Shown here: one piece after another, positions 23,916 to 34,436 of the stretch
Position numbering within the stretch: the first letter of the stretch is position 1
How the letters are laid out: every line of letters begins with the position of its first letter
Source of the DNA: Bacteroides caecigallinarum
GTDB lineage: Bacteria; Bacteroidota; Bacteroidia; Bacteroidales; Bacteroidaceae
Assembly (NCBI RefSeq): GCF_016901995.1
Contig: NZ_JACJLE010000033.1
Coordinates: forward strand, 1 to 45,885
DNA length: 45,885 nt
Direction: 5' to 3'
The notes under the pieces: model-generated
What the model was told of the DNA's origin: nothing
The model's input: only the letters and a program-made list of their open reading frames with translations
Databases searched by the model: none
Program-made: the position numbers and the translations under genes

Positions 23916-25194
23916 AATTAAAGAAATACCTGTACTGTTGCTTACAGGATATCTGGGAAGTGGGAAAACCACTCTCGTCAACAGAATTCTTTCCAACAAA
24001 AAGGGCATCAGATTTGCTGTCATTGTAAACGACATCGGCGAAGTGAACATTGATGCCGAGCTGATACAGCGTCAGGGAGTTGTCGGTATGAACGACGACA
24101 GCCTTGTGGCTCTGCAGAACGGATGTATCTGCTGCACACTGAGAACAGACCTTATAGAACAGATTTTAGGAATCCTCAAAACAGAGAAATTCGACTATAT
24201 TGTTATAGAGGCAAGCGGAATATGTGAGCCGGAATCCATAGCAAACACTATCTGCTCGATACCTCAACTGGGAGGCGCATACACCAAGTATGGTATCACA
24301 CGCCTTGACTCTGTGGTAACAGTGGTTGACGCACTTCGTATGAAGGATGAATTCTGCTGTGCCGAAAGCCTTACAGATAAAAATCTTTCTGAAGACGATA
24401 TTGAAAATCTGCTTATACACCAGATAGAATTCTGTAATATAGTTTTACTGAATAAAGCTTCAGAAGTAACCCCAGAAGAACTTGAGACCATACACCGTAT
24501 AGTAAAGACACTTCAGCCTGCTGCAGAGATTATAGAATGCGACTATACAGATATTGACCTTGACAGGATTATATCAACTTCGATGTTCAGATACGAACAC
24601 GTAGCAGCATCAGCAGGATGGGTACAGGAACTGGGCAAGCATGTAACTGAAGAAGATACTGACAGCCATTGCCATCATCACCATCATGATGAAGAATGCC
24701 ACTGCAATCATGACAAGCATCATCATCACGAAAACGGGGAAGAGTGTTCATGCGGACATCATCACCACGAAGGAGAATGTTCGTGCGGGCACCATCATCA
24801 CCACGAAGGTGGCGAAACAGAAGAATATGGCATAAGCACACTACTCTACTTCAGACGTGCAGCATTCGACATGAACCGTTTCGATTACTTCATTTCGTCA
24901 AGATGGCCAAAAAGCATAATACGCGCCAAAGGCGTATGCTATTTCAGCGACCAGCCTGAAATGTCGTACCTCTTCGAACAGGCAGGCAAGCAGAAACAGA
25001 TTTCCGAAGCCGGACTGTGGTATGCTACCCTACCGGAAGCAGACATCAAAAGACTGCTGGAACAGGAACCGGGACTGATGAGAGACTGGGACGAAAAGTA
25101 CGGCGACAGAATGCAGAAAATAGTATTCATAGGAAAAAATATGGACAAGGAACAGCTCATCAAAGAGCTTGACGCATGTCTGGTAAAAGAATAA
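23908..25194 (+). CDS. CobW/COG0523 family GTPase with His/Cys-rich metal-binding segment
   Basis: A 428-aa G3E GTPase, a putative zinc (or other metal) chaperone. Walker A 'GYLGSGKTT' (14-22), the metal-binding CxCC motif in 'GCICC' (72-76), Walker B-like 'VIEASG' and the NKxD-like 'LLNKASE' (180-186) are present, followed by a CobW_C domain after residue 310. Between the two domains (residues 251-302) lies a low-complexity stretch with 21 His and 7 Cys, including the near-repeat 'CSCGHHHHEGE'/'CSCGHHHHHEG'. Such tails store or sense zinc. No Zur box was recognised. The start overlaps the acyl-CoA synthetase stop by 8 bp; tex follows after 28 bp. Confidence 0.92.
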   Translation: MDKIKEIPVLLLTGYLGSGKTTLVNRILSNKKGIRFAVIVNDIGEVNIDAELIQRQGVVGMNDDSLVALQNGCICCTLRTDLIEQILGILKTEKFDYIVIEASGICEPESIANTICSIPQLGGAYTKYGITRLDSVVTVVDALRMKDEFCCAESLTDKNLSEDDIENLLIHQIEFCNIVLLNKASEVTPEELETIHRIVKTLQPAAEIIECDYTDIDLDRIISTSMFRYEHVAASAGWVQELGKHVTEEDTDSHCHHHHHDEECHCNHDKHHHHENGEECSCGHHHHEGECSCGHHHHHEGGETEEYGISTLLYFRRAAFDMNRFDYFISSRWPKSIIRAKGVCYFSDQPEMSYLFEQAGKQKQISEAGLWYATLPEADIKRLLEQEPGLMRDWDEKYGDRMQKIVFIGKNMDKEQLIKELDACLVKE

Positions 25195-25222
25195 ACTTAA
25201 ACTAATATCCACACACAATCAC

Positions 25223-27358
25223 ATGGAACAATTCAGCAAGATGATAGCTGCCGCCATGAAGCTGCAGGAACACAGAGTGGAAAACACTCTGAAACTTCTT
25301 CAGGGCGGAGCAACCATACCGTTCATCAGCCGATACAGAAAAGAGGCTACAGGAGGTATGGACGAGGTGCAGATAAGCGAAATAAACGACAGATACGAGA
25401 AACTGTGCGAACTTGCAAAACGCAAGGAAACCATCATTTCCACTATAGAGGAGCAGGGCAAAATGACTGCCGAGCCGAAGAACAGAATAGACAACTGCTG
25501 GGACTCTACAGAACTGGAGGACATATATCTTCCTTTCAAGCCTAAAAGAAAAACGAGGGCCGAAGCCGCTCGCCAGAAAGGACTTGAGCCACTGGCAATC
25601 ATCCTGATGATGCAGCGCGAAAACAACCTTATGGCAAAGGCAGCCCAATTCGTAAAGGGTGAGGTAAAGGACGAGGAAGACGCGCTGAAAGGTGCACGCG
25701 ACATCATTGCCGAACAGGTGAACGAAGATGAAAGAGCCAGAAATCAGGTAAGAAATATATTTACACGTCAGGCCATAATAACAGCCAAAGTGGTGAAAGG
25801 CAAAGAAAAGGAAGAGGATGCTGCAAAGTATCGCGACTATTTCGATTTCAGCGAACCACTGAAGCGCTGTACTTCACACCGTCTGCTTGCAATCCGCCGT
25901 GGTGAAGCCGAAGGTATTCTGAAAGTGACAATCTCACCGGAAGAAGACGAGGAATGTACAGACAGACTTGAACGCCAGTTCGTAAGAGGTAACGGTGAAT
26001 GCTCTTCGCAAGTGGCGGAAGCGGTAAAGGATGCTTACAAACGTCTGCTAAAGCCGGCTATAGAAACAGAGTTCTCAGCCCTCAGCAAAGAGAAAGCCGA
26101 TGAGGAGGCAATCCGTGTATTTGCCGAAAACCTGAGACAGCTGCTTCTTGCTCCCCCATTGGGACAGAAACGTGTGATGGGTATCGACCCGGGATTCAGA
26201 ACAGGCTGTAAGGTGGTATGTTTGGACGCTCAGGGAACATTGCTTCACAACGAAGCCATATACCCTCATCCGCCTAAATCGGAAGAGGCACTGGCTGCAA
26301 GAAAGATTGTAAAACTCGTTGAACAATACAAGATAGAAGCAATCGCCATAGGAAACGGAACAGCAAGCCGTGAGACAGAGCGTTTCGTAACTTCCCAAAG
26401 ATACGACCGTGAGGTGCAGGTGTTCGTAGTAAGCGAGGACGGAGCTTCAATCTATTCGGCTTCGAAAACAGCGCGTGAGGAATTCCCGGACTATGATGTA
26501 ACTGTGCGTGGAGCAGTCTCCATAGGCCGTCGTCTGATGGACCCTCTGGCAGAGCTGGTAAAGATTGATGCAAAATCCATCGGTGTGGGACAATACCAGC
26601 ATGATGTTGACCAGACTAAGCTGAAAGAGTCTCTTGACCGCACAGTGGAAAGTTGCGTAAATCTTGTCGGAGTGAACCTCAATACTGCCAGCAAGCATCT
26701 TCTGACATACGTATCAGGCTTAGGGCCTTCACTGGCTCAGAACATTGTGGACTACAGAACTGAAAACGGACCTTTCGCATCACGAAAAGAACTCTTGAAA
26801 GTTCCCCGCATGGGAGCGAAGGCTTTCGAACAGTGTGCAGGTTTCCTTAGAATACCTGGAGCAGACAATCCTCTCGACAATTCTGCCGTTCATCCTGAAA
26901 GCTACGCCATAGTGGAAAAGATGGCAAAGGACATGAAATGTACTGTAGCCGACCTTATCAAGGACAAGGAACTGAGAGCCAAAATAGATATAAAGAAATA
27001 TGTTACTGATACTGTAGGCCTCCCTACCCTTAACGACATAATGAAGGAACTCGACAAACCGGGAAGAGATCCTCGCCAGCAGATTCAGGTATTCGAGTTC
27101 GACAAGAACGTAAAGACACTTGACGACCTCCGTGAAGGTATGGAACTGCCGGGAATAGTGACAAACATCACCAACTTCGGCTGTTTCGTCGATATAGGTA
27201 TAAAGGAGAACGGTCTTGTACACATCTCCCAGCTTGCTGACAAGTTCGTGAGCGACCCTACTACTGTGGTCAGCATACATCAGCATGTACGTGTCAGAGT
27301 CCTCGGAATAGACCATGAAAGGAAGCGTGTACAGCTTACGATGAAAGGAATAAAATAA
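25223..27358 (+). CDS. tex: Tex-family RNA-binding transcription accessory protein
   Basis: A 711-aa cytoplasmic nucleic-acid binding protein of the Tex/YhgF family, related to eukaryotic Spt6, thought to act in transcription and RNA metabolism. Domains in order: N-terminal helical Tex_N ('GGATIPFISRYRKEATGGMDEVQ'-type start near residues 29-50), a YqgF RNase H-like domain starting at 'GIDPGFRTGCK' (about 319), helix-hairpin-helix repeats ('VSGLGPSLAQNIVDYR', 'VPRMGAKAFEQ') and a C-terminal S1 RNA-binding domain ('GIVTNITNFGCFVDIG', about 640-705). Length is slightly short of E. coli YhgF (773 aa), normal for Bacteroidetes. Confidence 0.96.
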   Translation: MEQFSKMIAAAMKLQEHRVENTLKLLQGGATIPFISRYRKEATGGMDEVQISEINDRYEKLCELAKRKETIISTIEEQGKMTAEPKNRIDNCWDSTELEDIYLPFKPKRKTRAEAARQKGLEPLAIILMMQRENNLMAKAAQFVKGEVKDEEDALKGARDIIAEQVNEDERARNQVRNIFTRQAIITAKVVKGKEKEEDAAKYRDYFDFSEPLKRCTSHRLLAIRRGEAEGILKVTISPEEDEECTDRLERQFVRGNGECSSQVAEAVKDAYKRLLKPAIETEFSALSKEKADEEAIRVFAENLRQLLLAPPLGQKRVMGIDPGFRTGCKVVCLDAQGTLLHNEAIYPHPPKSEEALAARKIVKLVEQYKIEAIAIGNGTASRETERFVTSQRYDREVQVFVVSEDGASIYSASKTAREEFPDYDVTVRGAVSIGRRLMDPLAELVKIDAKSIGVGQYQHDVDQTKLKESLDRTVESCVNLVGVNLNTASKHLLTYVSGLGPSLAQNIVDYRTENGPFASRKELLKVPRMGAKAFEQCAGFLRIPGADNPLDNSAVHPESYAIVEKMAKDMKCTVADLIKDKELRAKIDIKKYVTDTVGLPTLNDIMKELDKPGRDPRQQIQVFEFDKNVKTLDDLREGMELPGIVTNITNFGCFVDIGIKENGLVHISQLADKFVSDPTTVVSIHQHVRVRVLGIDHERKRVQLTMKGIK

Positions 27359-27367
27359 TTTTATATT

Positions 27368-28009
27368 ATGGGAAAAGAAACAATACACTCATGTGTGGAC
27401 TGCGGAACACAGAACTGCAAGTTCAAGGACCGCACATATCCTGACTTCTGCCTAACTACAGCCTTGACTGAAGAAGATAAGGAATGGGCTTTGGAAAGAT
27501 ATGACGAAGGCAACAACCGGCAAATAATGATTGCCAGTGCCGAAGTGGAATACGAAGGATACTGCCAGTGGACAAGAGTACAGGAGATAATGGAATTCGC
27601 CAGAAAGATAAATGCCAAACGTATCGGTATAGCCAACTGCATCGGTCTGATAAATGAGGCACGCATATTCGCAAAGATACTGAGAGCAAACGGATTTGAA
27701 GTCTATTCGGTGATATGCAAAGTGGCAGGACAGGCAAAAACATCAATGGGAATACCGGCAGAATGTGAGAAGATAGGCCCTGCCATGTGTAACCCAATAA
27801 TGCAGGCACGCCTGCTTAACAAGGCAAAGACCGACCTGAATGTGGTGATTGGTTTGTGCGTGGGACATGACAGCCTGTTCTACAAATATTCGGATGCGTA
27901 TGTCACTACTCTTGTGACCAAAGACCGTGTGACAGGCAACAATCCTGTAGCAGCACTTTATACAGCCAATTCATATTATCACAAGAAATTCTTTAAGGAC
28001 AATAAATGA
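27368..28009 (+). CDS. DUF1847 domain-containing protein
   Basis: A 213-aa cytoplasmic protein of the DUF1847 family. The N-terminus has a Cys cluster (Cys9, Cys12, Cys17, Cys28) that could bind zinc or an Fe-S cluster. The rest is an alpha/beta domain with conserved 'RIGIANCIGL' and 'VIGLCVGHDSLFYKYSDA' segments and more Cys residues. Function unknown; it is often annotated simply as metal-binding. It starts 9 bp after tex and probably shares its mRNA. It converges on the exonuclease gene with a 32-bp gap that has no obvious terminator. Confidence 0.85.
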   Translation: MGKETIHSCVDCGTQNCKFKDRTYPDFCLTTALTEEDKEWALERYDEGNNRQIMIASAEVEYEGYCQWTRVQEIMEFARKINAKRIGIANCIGLINEARIFAKILRANGFEVYSVICKVAGQAKTSMGIPAECEKIGPAMCNPIMQARLLNKAKTDLNVVIGLCVGHDSLFYKYSDAYVTTLVTKDRVTGNNPVAALYTANSYYHKKFFKDNK

Positions 28010-28041
28010 CGGTTCTTTCAGATTGACGGACTGCCGGATGC

Positions 28042-28533
28042 CTACAGAATATTTATGGCTATCACCGCACACGCCTCTGCATCAGCCAGGGCATGATGAT
28101 GATGTGACAGGTCATAACCGCATTCGGCAGCGACAGTGTCAAGCCTGTGATTGTCCAAATAAGGGAATGCCTTGCGTGCCGCATACAATGTGTCATAAAA
28201 CTCATAGTCCGGATAGTCCATCCTGTAAACGCGAAAAGCCGCTTTCAGACATCCTTCGTCGAAAGACTTGTTATGTGCCACCAACGGCAAACCTTCTATC
28301 AAAGGTTCTACTTTTGACCATACTTCGCTAAACACAGGAGCATCATCAGTATCAGAACAGCTCAATCCATGAACGCACGAACAACGGTAATTATAATAAT
28401 TAGGTTCGGGCTGTATCAATGAATAAAATCTGTCAACAATCTCACCATTACGCACTATAACGATGCCGACAGAACAAACAGAACTACGCTCATAGTTGGC
28501 TGTTTCAAAATCTATTGCTGCAAAGTTTTCCAT
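28042..28533 (-). CDS. DEDDh 3'-5' exonuclease (DnaQ/PolC-type)
   Basis: A 163-aa stand-alone exonuclease of the DnaQ-like superfamily. ExoI motif 'AIDFETAN' gives Asp8 and Glu10; ExoII is 'VAHNKSFDEGCL'; ExoIII is 'HHALADAEACA', with His and Asp, so it is the DEDDh type. The substrate (single-stranded DNA or RNA) is unknown; the short length and lack of other domains fit the Bacteroidetes exonuclease group related to the proofreading subunit. It is monocistronic and separated from the GH43 gene by a strong terminator. Confidence 0.92.
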   Translation of the reverse strand: MENFAAIDFETANYERSSVCSVGIVIVRNGEIVDRFYSLIQPEPNYYNYRCSCVHGLSCSDTDDAPVFSEVWSKVEPLIEGLPLVAHNKSFDEGCLKAAFRVYRMDYPDYEFYDTLYAARKAFPYLDNHRLDTVAAECGYDLSHHHHALADAEACAVIAINIL

Positions 28534-28583
28534 ATCTTATAAATATTCGTACAGGCAAAGTTACTAATATAACATATCCCAAC

Positions 28584-28623
28584 AAAAAAGTTCCCGAAAA
28601 TGTAACAATCCGGGAACTTTTTT
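28584..28623 (-). terminator. Rho-independent terminator after GH43/CE1 operon
   Basis: A 13-bp perfect stem (AAAAAAGTTCCCG at 28584-28596 with its complement at 28611-28623), with A/T runs on both sides, so it may work in both directions. It lies 20 bp past the GH43 stop. Confidence 0.88.
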
Positions 28624-28642
28624 CTTTTATATCAGATATACA

Positions 28643-31419
<2,777 letters not shown>

Positions 31420-31442
31420 TCATTCGTATTTCACATATATGG

Positions 31443-32006
31443 TCATTTCAGACTTTTGCCGTCAGAAAAAGCCTTTCCTACTTTTTCTCCCAAAACATTA
31501 TATACATGTTTTATCGGATCGTATGTTATAGGGCGGAGTTTGTCGGCATCAATCTTTCCATCATCACCCAAAACCGACTCATCGGCAGATATATTTACTA
31601 TACGTCCTACCATATGGCATGTTTCCGGATCGTACGAAACCAGTTCACACTCCAATGCCATAGGAAGCTCTTCTATGATAGGCGCATTAACCGATTCTGC
31701 CTTTACAGCATGCAGACCGGCTTTTTCAAGTTTTCGGTTTTCATTGTTTCCGGACACTATTCCCAAATAATCGCATGCCACTACATAATCCTCTGTAGCC
31801 ATACTTACCGTAAAAGCTTTCGACTCCAGAATATTCTTTGTCGTCTTATGGTCTTCCGACAGACACAGACAAACCATATTGTCCGTATAGACACCTCCCC
31901 ATGCCGCATTCATGGCATTAGGCACTCCATTGGCATCGTATGCCGCCACTATAAACACAGGCATAGGATACAGCCACGTTTTACTTCCAAAGTTTTTTCT
32001 CATATA
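31443..32006 (-). CDS. Flavin reductase family protein
   Basis: A 187-aa FMN-binding split-barrel protein. I start it at the ATG at 32006 (MRKNFGSKTW...), because the frame's extension goes to a TTG inside the end of the upstream gene. Conserved features are 'PVFIVAAYDANGVPNAMNAAW' region and 'KAFTVSMATEDYVVACDYLGIVSG', both typical of the flavin reductase-like domain (FMN-binding split barrel). It probably acts as an NAD(P)H:flavin oxidoreductase or as a flavin store; substrate unknown. It lies 32 bp after the NUDIX-ADH gene in the same direction, likely one operon. Confidence 0.88.
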   Translation of the reverse strand, partial: YMRKNFGSKTWLYPMPVFIVAAYDANGVPNAMNAAWGGVYTDNMVCLCLSEDHKTTKNILESKAFTVSMATEDYVVACDYLGIVSGNNENRKLEKAGLHAVKAESVNAPIIEELPMALECELVSYDPETCHMVGRIVNISADESVLGDDGKIDADKLRPITYDPIKHVYNVLGEKVGKAFSDGKSLK

Positions 32007-32038
32007 AAATCTGTTTATTAGGTTAAAATCCGATAGTG

Positions 32039-33505
32039 TCAAATTTCCTTTACAGCCACCTTTATCACACCGTCAAGACGGTTTTCGAAAACACGGTATG
32101 CCTCTTCTATTTCGTCAAGCGCAAAACGGTGTGTAATGAGCGGTGTAGTGTCAATCTTGCCTTCGGAGATAAGGCGGAGTATTTCCTCACAGTCGCATCC
32201 GTCAACTCCTCCGGTTTTGAAAGTAAGGTTCTTTCCATACATATCAGGCAAAGGCAATACCTGAGGCTTGTCATAAAGTGCAACCACTGTCACCACCGCG
32301 TTAGGTCGCGCACATTCCCATGCCAGGCGGAAAGTATCATCTGCCCCTGCCACTTCAAGCACTACATCAGCACCTCCATGTGCAGACTCCTGCATCACAA
32401 AATCCTTACAGTTTTCAGGTTCCACCACCATGACATCAGGATAGTGTCTTTTGATAAAGGCTATCCTTTCTTCCGACTTCTCGCAGACAATTATTTTACG
32501 CGGATTTTTCAGCTTCACACACAGAAGAGTGCAAACGCCAGTAGGTCCGGCCCCGATAATCAATACAGTATCTTCTTCCTTGATTTCAGATATTCGTGCA
32601 GCCCAATATCCGGTAGCCAGAATATCACCTACGAAAAGAGCCTGTTCGTCTGTAACATTATCAGGAATACGGTTCAATCCCATATCCGCATGAGGTACAC
32701 GCACATAGCATGCCTGTCCGCCGTCTATACGGCATCCCAGGGCCCATCCTCCATCTTGGTCTTCACAATTATTCACATAACCGTTTTTGCAGAAGAAACA
32801 CTCACCGCAATAAGTTTCCACGTTCACGGTAACACGGTCGCCCAGCTTCACATTGGCAACTTCCCTACCAACCTGTTCAACCACTCCTACCATCTCATGA
32901 CCTACGGTTATTCCTGGTACAGCACTCGGCACACTGCCATGCTTTATATGAAGGTCGCTAGTGCATATACTGCTCAAAGTCACACGTACTATCGCATCTT
33001 TGCTATTGACTATATGAGGAACAGACTTACGAAGCAATGCAAAATGCCCTTCCTGAAGATAAGTATATGCCGGCATGTCATCCTTCTTATCCACAGTCAC
33101 ATTTTCAAGATAGTTCTCCAATGCCGGCAATATCACTTTGTCTGCAGGTAACCATTCTACAGAATAAAGTCCGTCCGATTTAAGCCACTTCAAAGATTTG
33201 TGCTCTTTCAGGTTTAGAATACCTGATATGACCGAGCACACATACACATGTAGCTTTATATTAAAATCAGGATATGTATAATCAACCGTATCCAAAAACG
33301 AGTCGATACGTATCTCCAGATCAAGTTCCTCTCTTATCTCGCGCATCAAGGCCTGTTCCGGTGTCTCTCCGGCCTCTATCTTTCCTCCTGGGAACTCCCA
33401 TTTATCCTTGAAACCGCCGCTACCTCTCTGAGTGGCAAGAATACCTTCACTTGTAACAATTACAGCTGCTACTACAGCTATTGATTTAATATTGTCCGTT
33501 TTCAT
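32039..33505 (-). CDS. Fusion of NUDIX (MutT-like) hydrolase and zinc-dependent alcohol dehydrogenase
   Basis: A single 488-codon frame with two whole enzymes. Residues 1-about 135 are a MutT-like (deoxy)nucleoside triphosphate pyrophosphohydrolase: Nudix box G41-x5-E47-x7-R55-E56-x2-E59-E60. Residues 144-488 are a medium-chain zinc alcohol dehydrogenase: catalytic-zinc Cys181, GHE at 202-204, structural-zinc cysteines 233, 236, 239 and 247, Rossmann GAGPTG at 318-323. Met144 (33076) would be the normal start of a separate ADH of 345 aa and has AAGAAGG 5-6 bases before it, so a separate ADH may also be made. Both halves look catalytically intact. Either a real fusion or loss of a stop codon between coupled genes. 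Confidence 0.88.
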   Translation of the reverse strand: MKTDNIKSIAVVAAVIVTSEGILATQRGSGGFKDKWEFPGGKIEAGETPEQALMREIREELDLEIRIDSFLDTVDYTYPDFNIKLHVYVCSVISGILNLKEHKSLKWLKSDGLYSVEWLPADKVILPALENYLENVTVDKKDDMPAYTYLQEGHFALLRKSVPHIVNSKDAIVRVTLSSICTSDLHIKHGSVPSAVPGITVGHEMVGVVEQVGREVANVKLGDRVTVNVETYCGECFFCKNGYVNNCEDQDGGWALGCRIDGGQACYVRVPHADMGLNRIPDNVTDEQALFVGDILATGYWAARISEIKEEDTVLIIGAGPTGVCTLLCVKLKNPRKIIVCEKSEERIAFIKRHYPDVMVVEPENCKDFVMQESAHGGADVVLEVAGADDTFRLAWECARPNAVVTVVALYDKPQVLPLPDMYGKNLTFKTGGVDGCDCEEILRLISEGKIDTTPLITHRFALDEIEEAYRVFENRLDGVIKVAVKEI

Positions 33506-33570
33506 ATTAGTTTAATGGTTTTACATAAATCCCATTTATCAGGAATATATGCCTGTATGTCTTTCACGGA

Positions 33571-33578
33571 CAAATATA
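33571..33578 (-). promoter_or_regulatory. Promoter -7 box of NUDIX-ADH gene
   Basis: TATATTTG on the minus strand matches TAnnTTTG, 65 bp upstream of the ATG. It sits just past the stop codon of the lipoprotein gene. Confidence 0.5.
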
Positions 33579-33589
33579 TTGAAAATATT

Positions 33590-34426
33590 TTATATTGTAA
33601 ATTTTACACTAATATTTCTTACATATTCTTCACCACCACTGACAGTCACCATCCGGCAACCGCTCAATTCACCATCGTCACCTAAGGAATACTCGTAAGA
33701 GGTATGTTCTTCCAGCTCAGCACTGCTGGCCGGATACATATCTGTGCATAAGTACCTGTATGAATCACCGATAAACCCTCCATAAAATGCCACAATATGC
33801 ATGGAAAGCGGATATAATTCCGACAAGAAGAGATCCGGCAAGCCATGCGTATTTTCCACGGCAACCGATTTATTGAACTCAATTATATAAGTCTCTGACA
33901 ATCCGTCAACTGTCTGTTCAACTCTCACCTTCCCTTCTTCAGAATAGTCAAGCCTCAACGAAGAGTAAATCTCCCCGTTATCTGTTTTCTCCGTAACTTC
34001 CGACAGAAATTTATGTCCTTCACTGTCGGTAATATATGTGAAATCATAGTTTCTTTCTGTACTTCCGCCTTCTTCCATGCGGCATGAAACCGCAAATCCG
34101 GAAGTATCCAACTGATAAGTCCGTATATTGCCATAGCTGTCGGTTATTCTCACACTTCGGTCTGAGGCAGAAACGAATGTTGTATCACAACTGCTGAACA
34201 GCTCTCCTCCCTCAATCTCCTGAGCTGAGACATAATATGATATTCCACCATCAGAGAACATAAAAGTTTTGGTTGAAGTAACATCATATGAATCGCTAGA
34301 AATCAATTCTTTAAGTTCAATGCTACCCACTATCTTACTCTGATTGTCTTCACCATTATCTACTGTTGTTTCTTCCGTACATCCATACGCCAGCACCACA
34401 AACAACATCCATACTATATTCTTCAT
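33590..34426 (-). CDS. Hypothetical lipoprotein (DUF4595-like)
   Basis: A 278-aa predicted lipoprotein. The signal MKNIVWMLFVVLAYGC gives a lipobox-like LAYGC with Cys16, followed by an acidic linker 'TEETTVDNGEDNQ'. The rest is rich in beta-strand-like alternating segments such as 'YDFTYITDSEGHKFL' and 'YSEEGKVRVEQTVDG', reminiscent of the YD-like strand repeats in DUF4595 proteins of Bacteroidetes. The family call is tentative; no catalytic motif is seen. It starts 10 bp after sbcC ends, so it is probably the last gene of the patatin-sbcDC operon, without an obvious functional link. Confidence 0.6.
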   Translation of the reverse strand: MKNIVWMLFVVLAYGCTEETTVDNGEDNQSKIVGSIELKELISSDSYDVTSTKTFMFSDGGISYYVSAQEIEGGELFSSCDTTFVSASDRSVRITDSYGNIRTYQLDTSGFAVSCRMEEGGSTERNYDFTYITDSEGHKFLSEVTEKTDNGEIYSSLRLDYSEEGKVRVEQTVDGLSETYIIEFNKSVAVENTHGLPDLFLSELYPLSMHIVAFYGGFIGDSYRYLCTDMYPASSAELEEHTSYEYSLGDDGELSGCRMVTVSGGEEYVRNISVKFTI

Positions 34427-34436
34427 ACTTCATCTG

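Noticed and set aside
32036..33151. A 371-aa plus-strand open frame
   Set aside because: Antisense shadow of the NUDIX-ADH gene; its composition (Cys/His/Ile-rich) is not protein-like.
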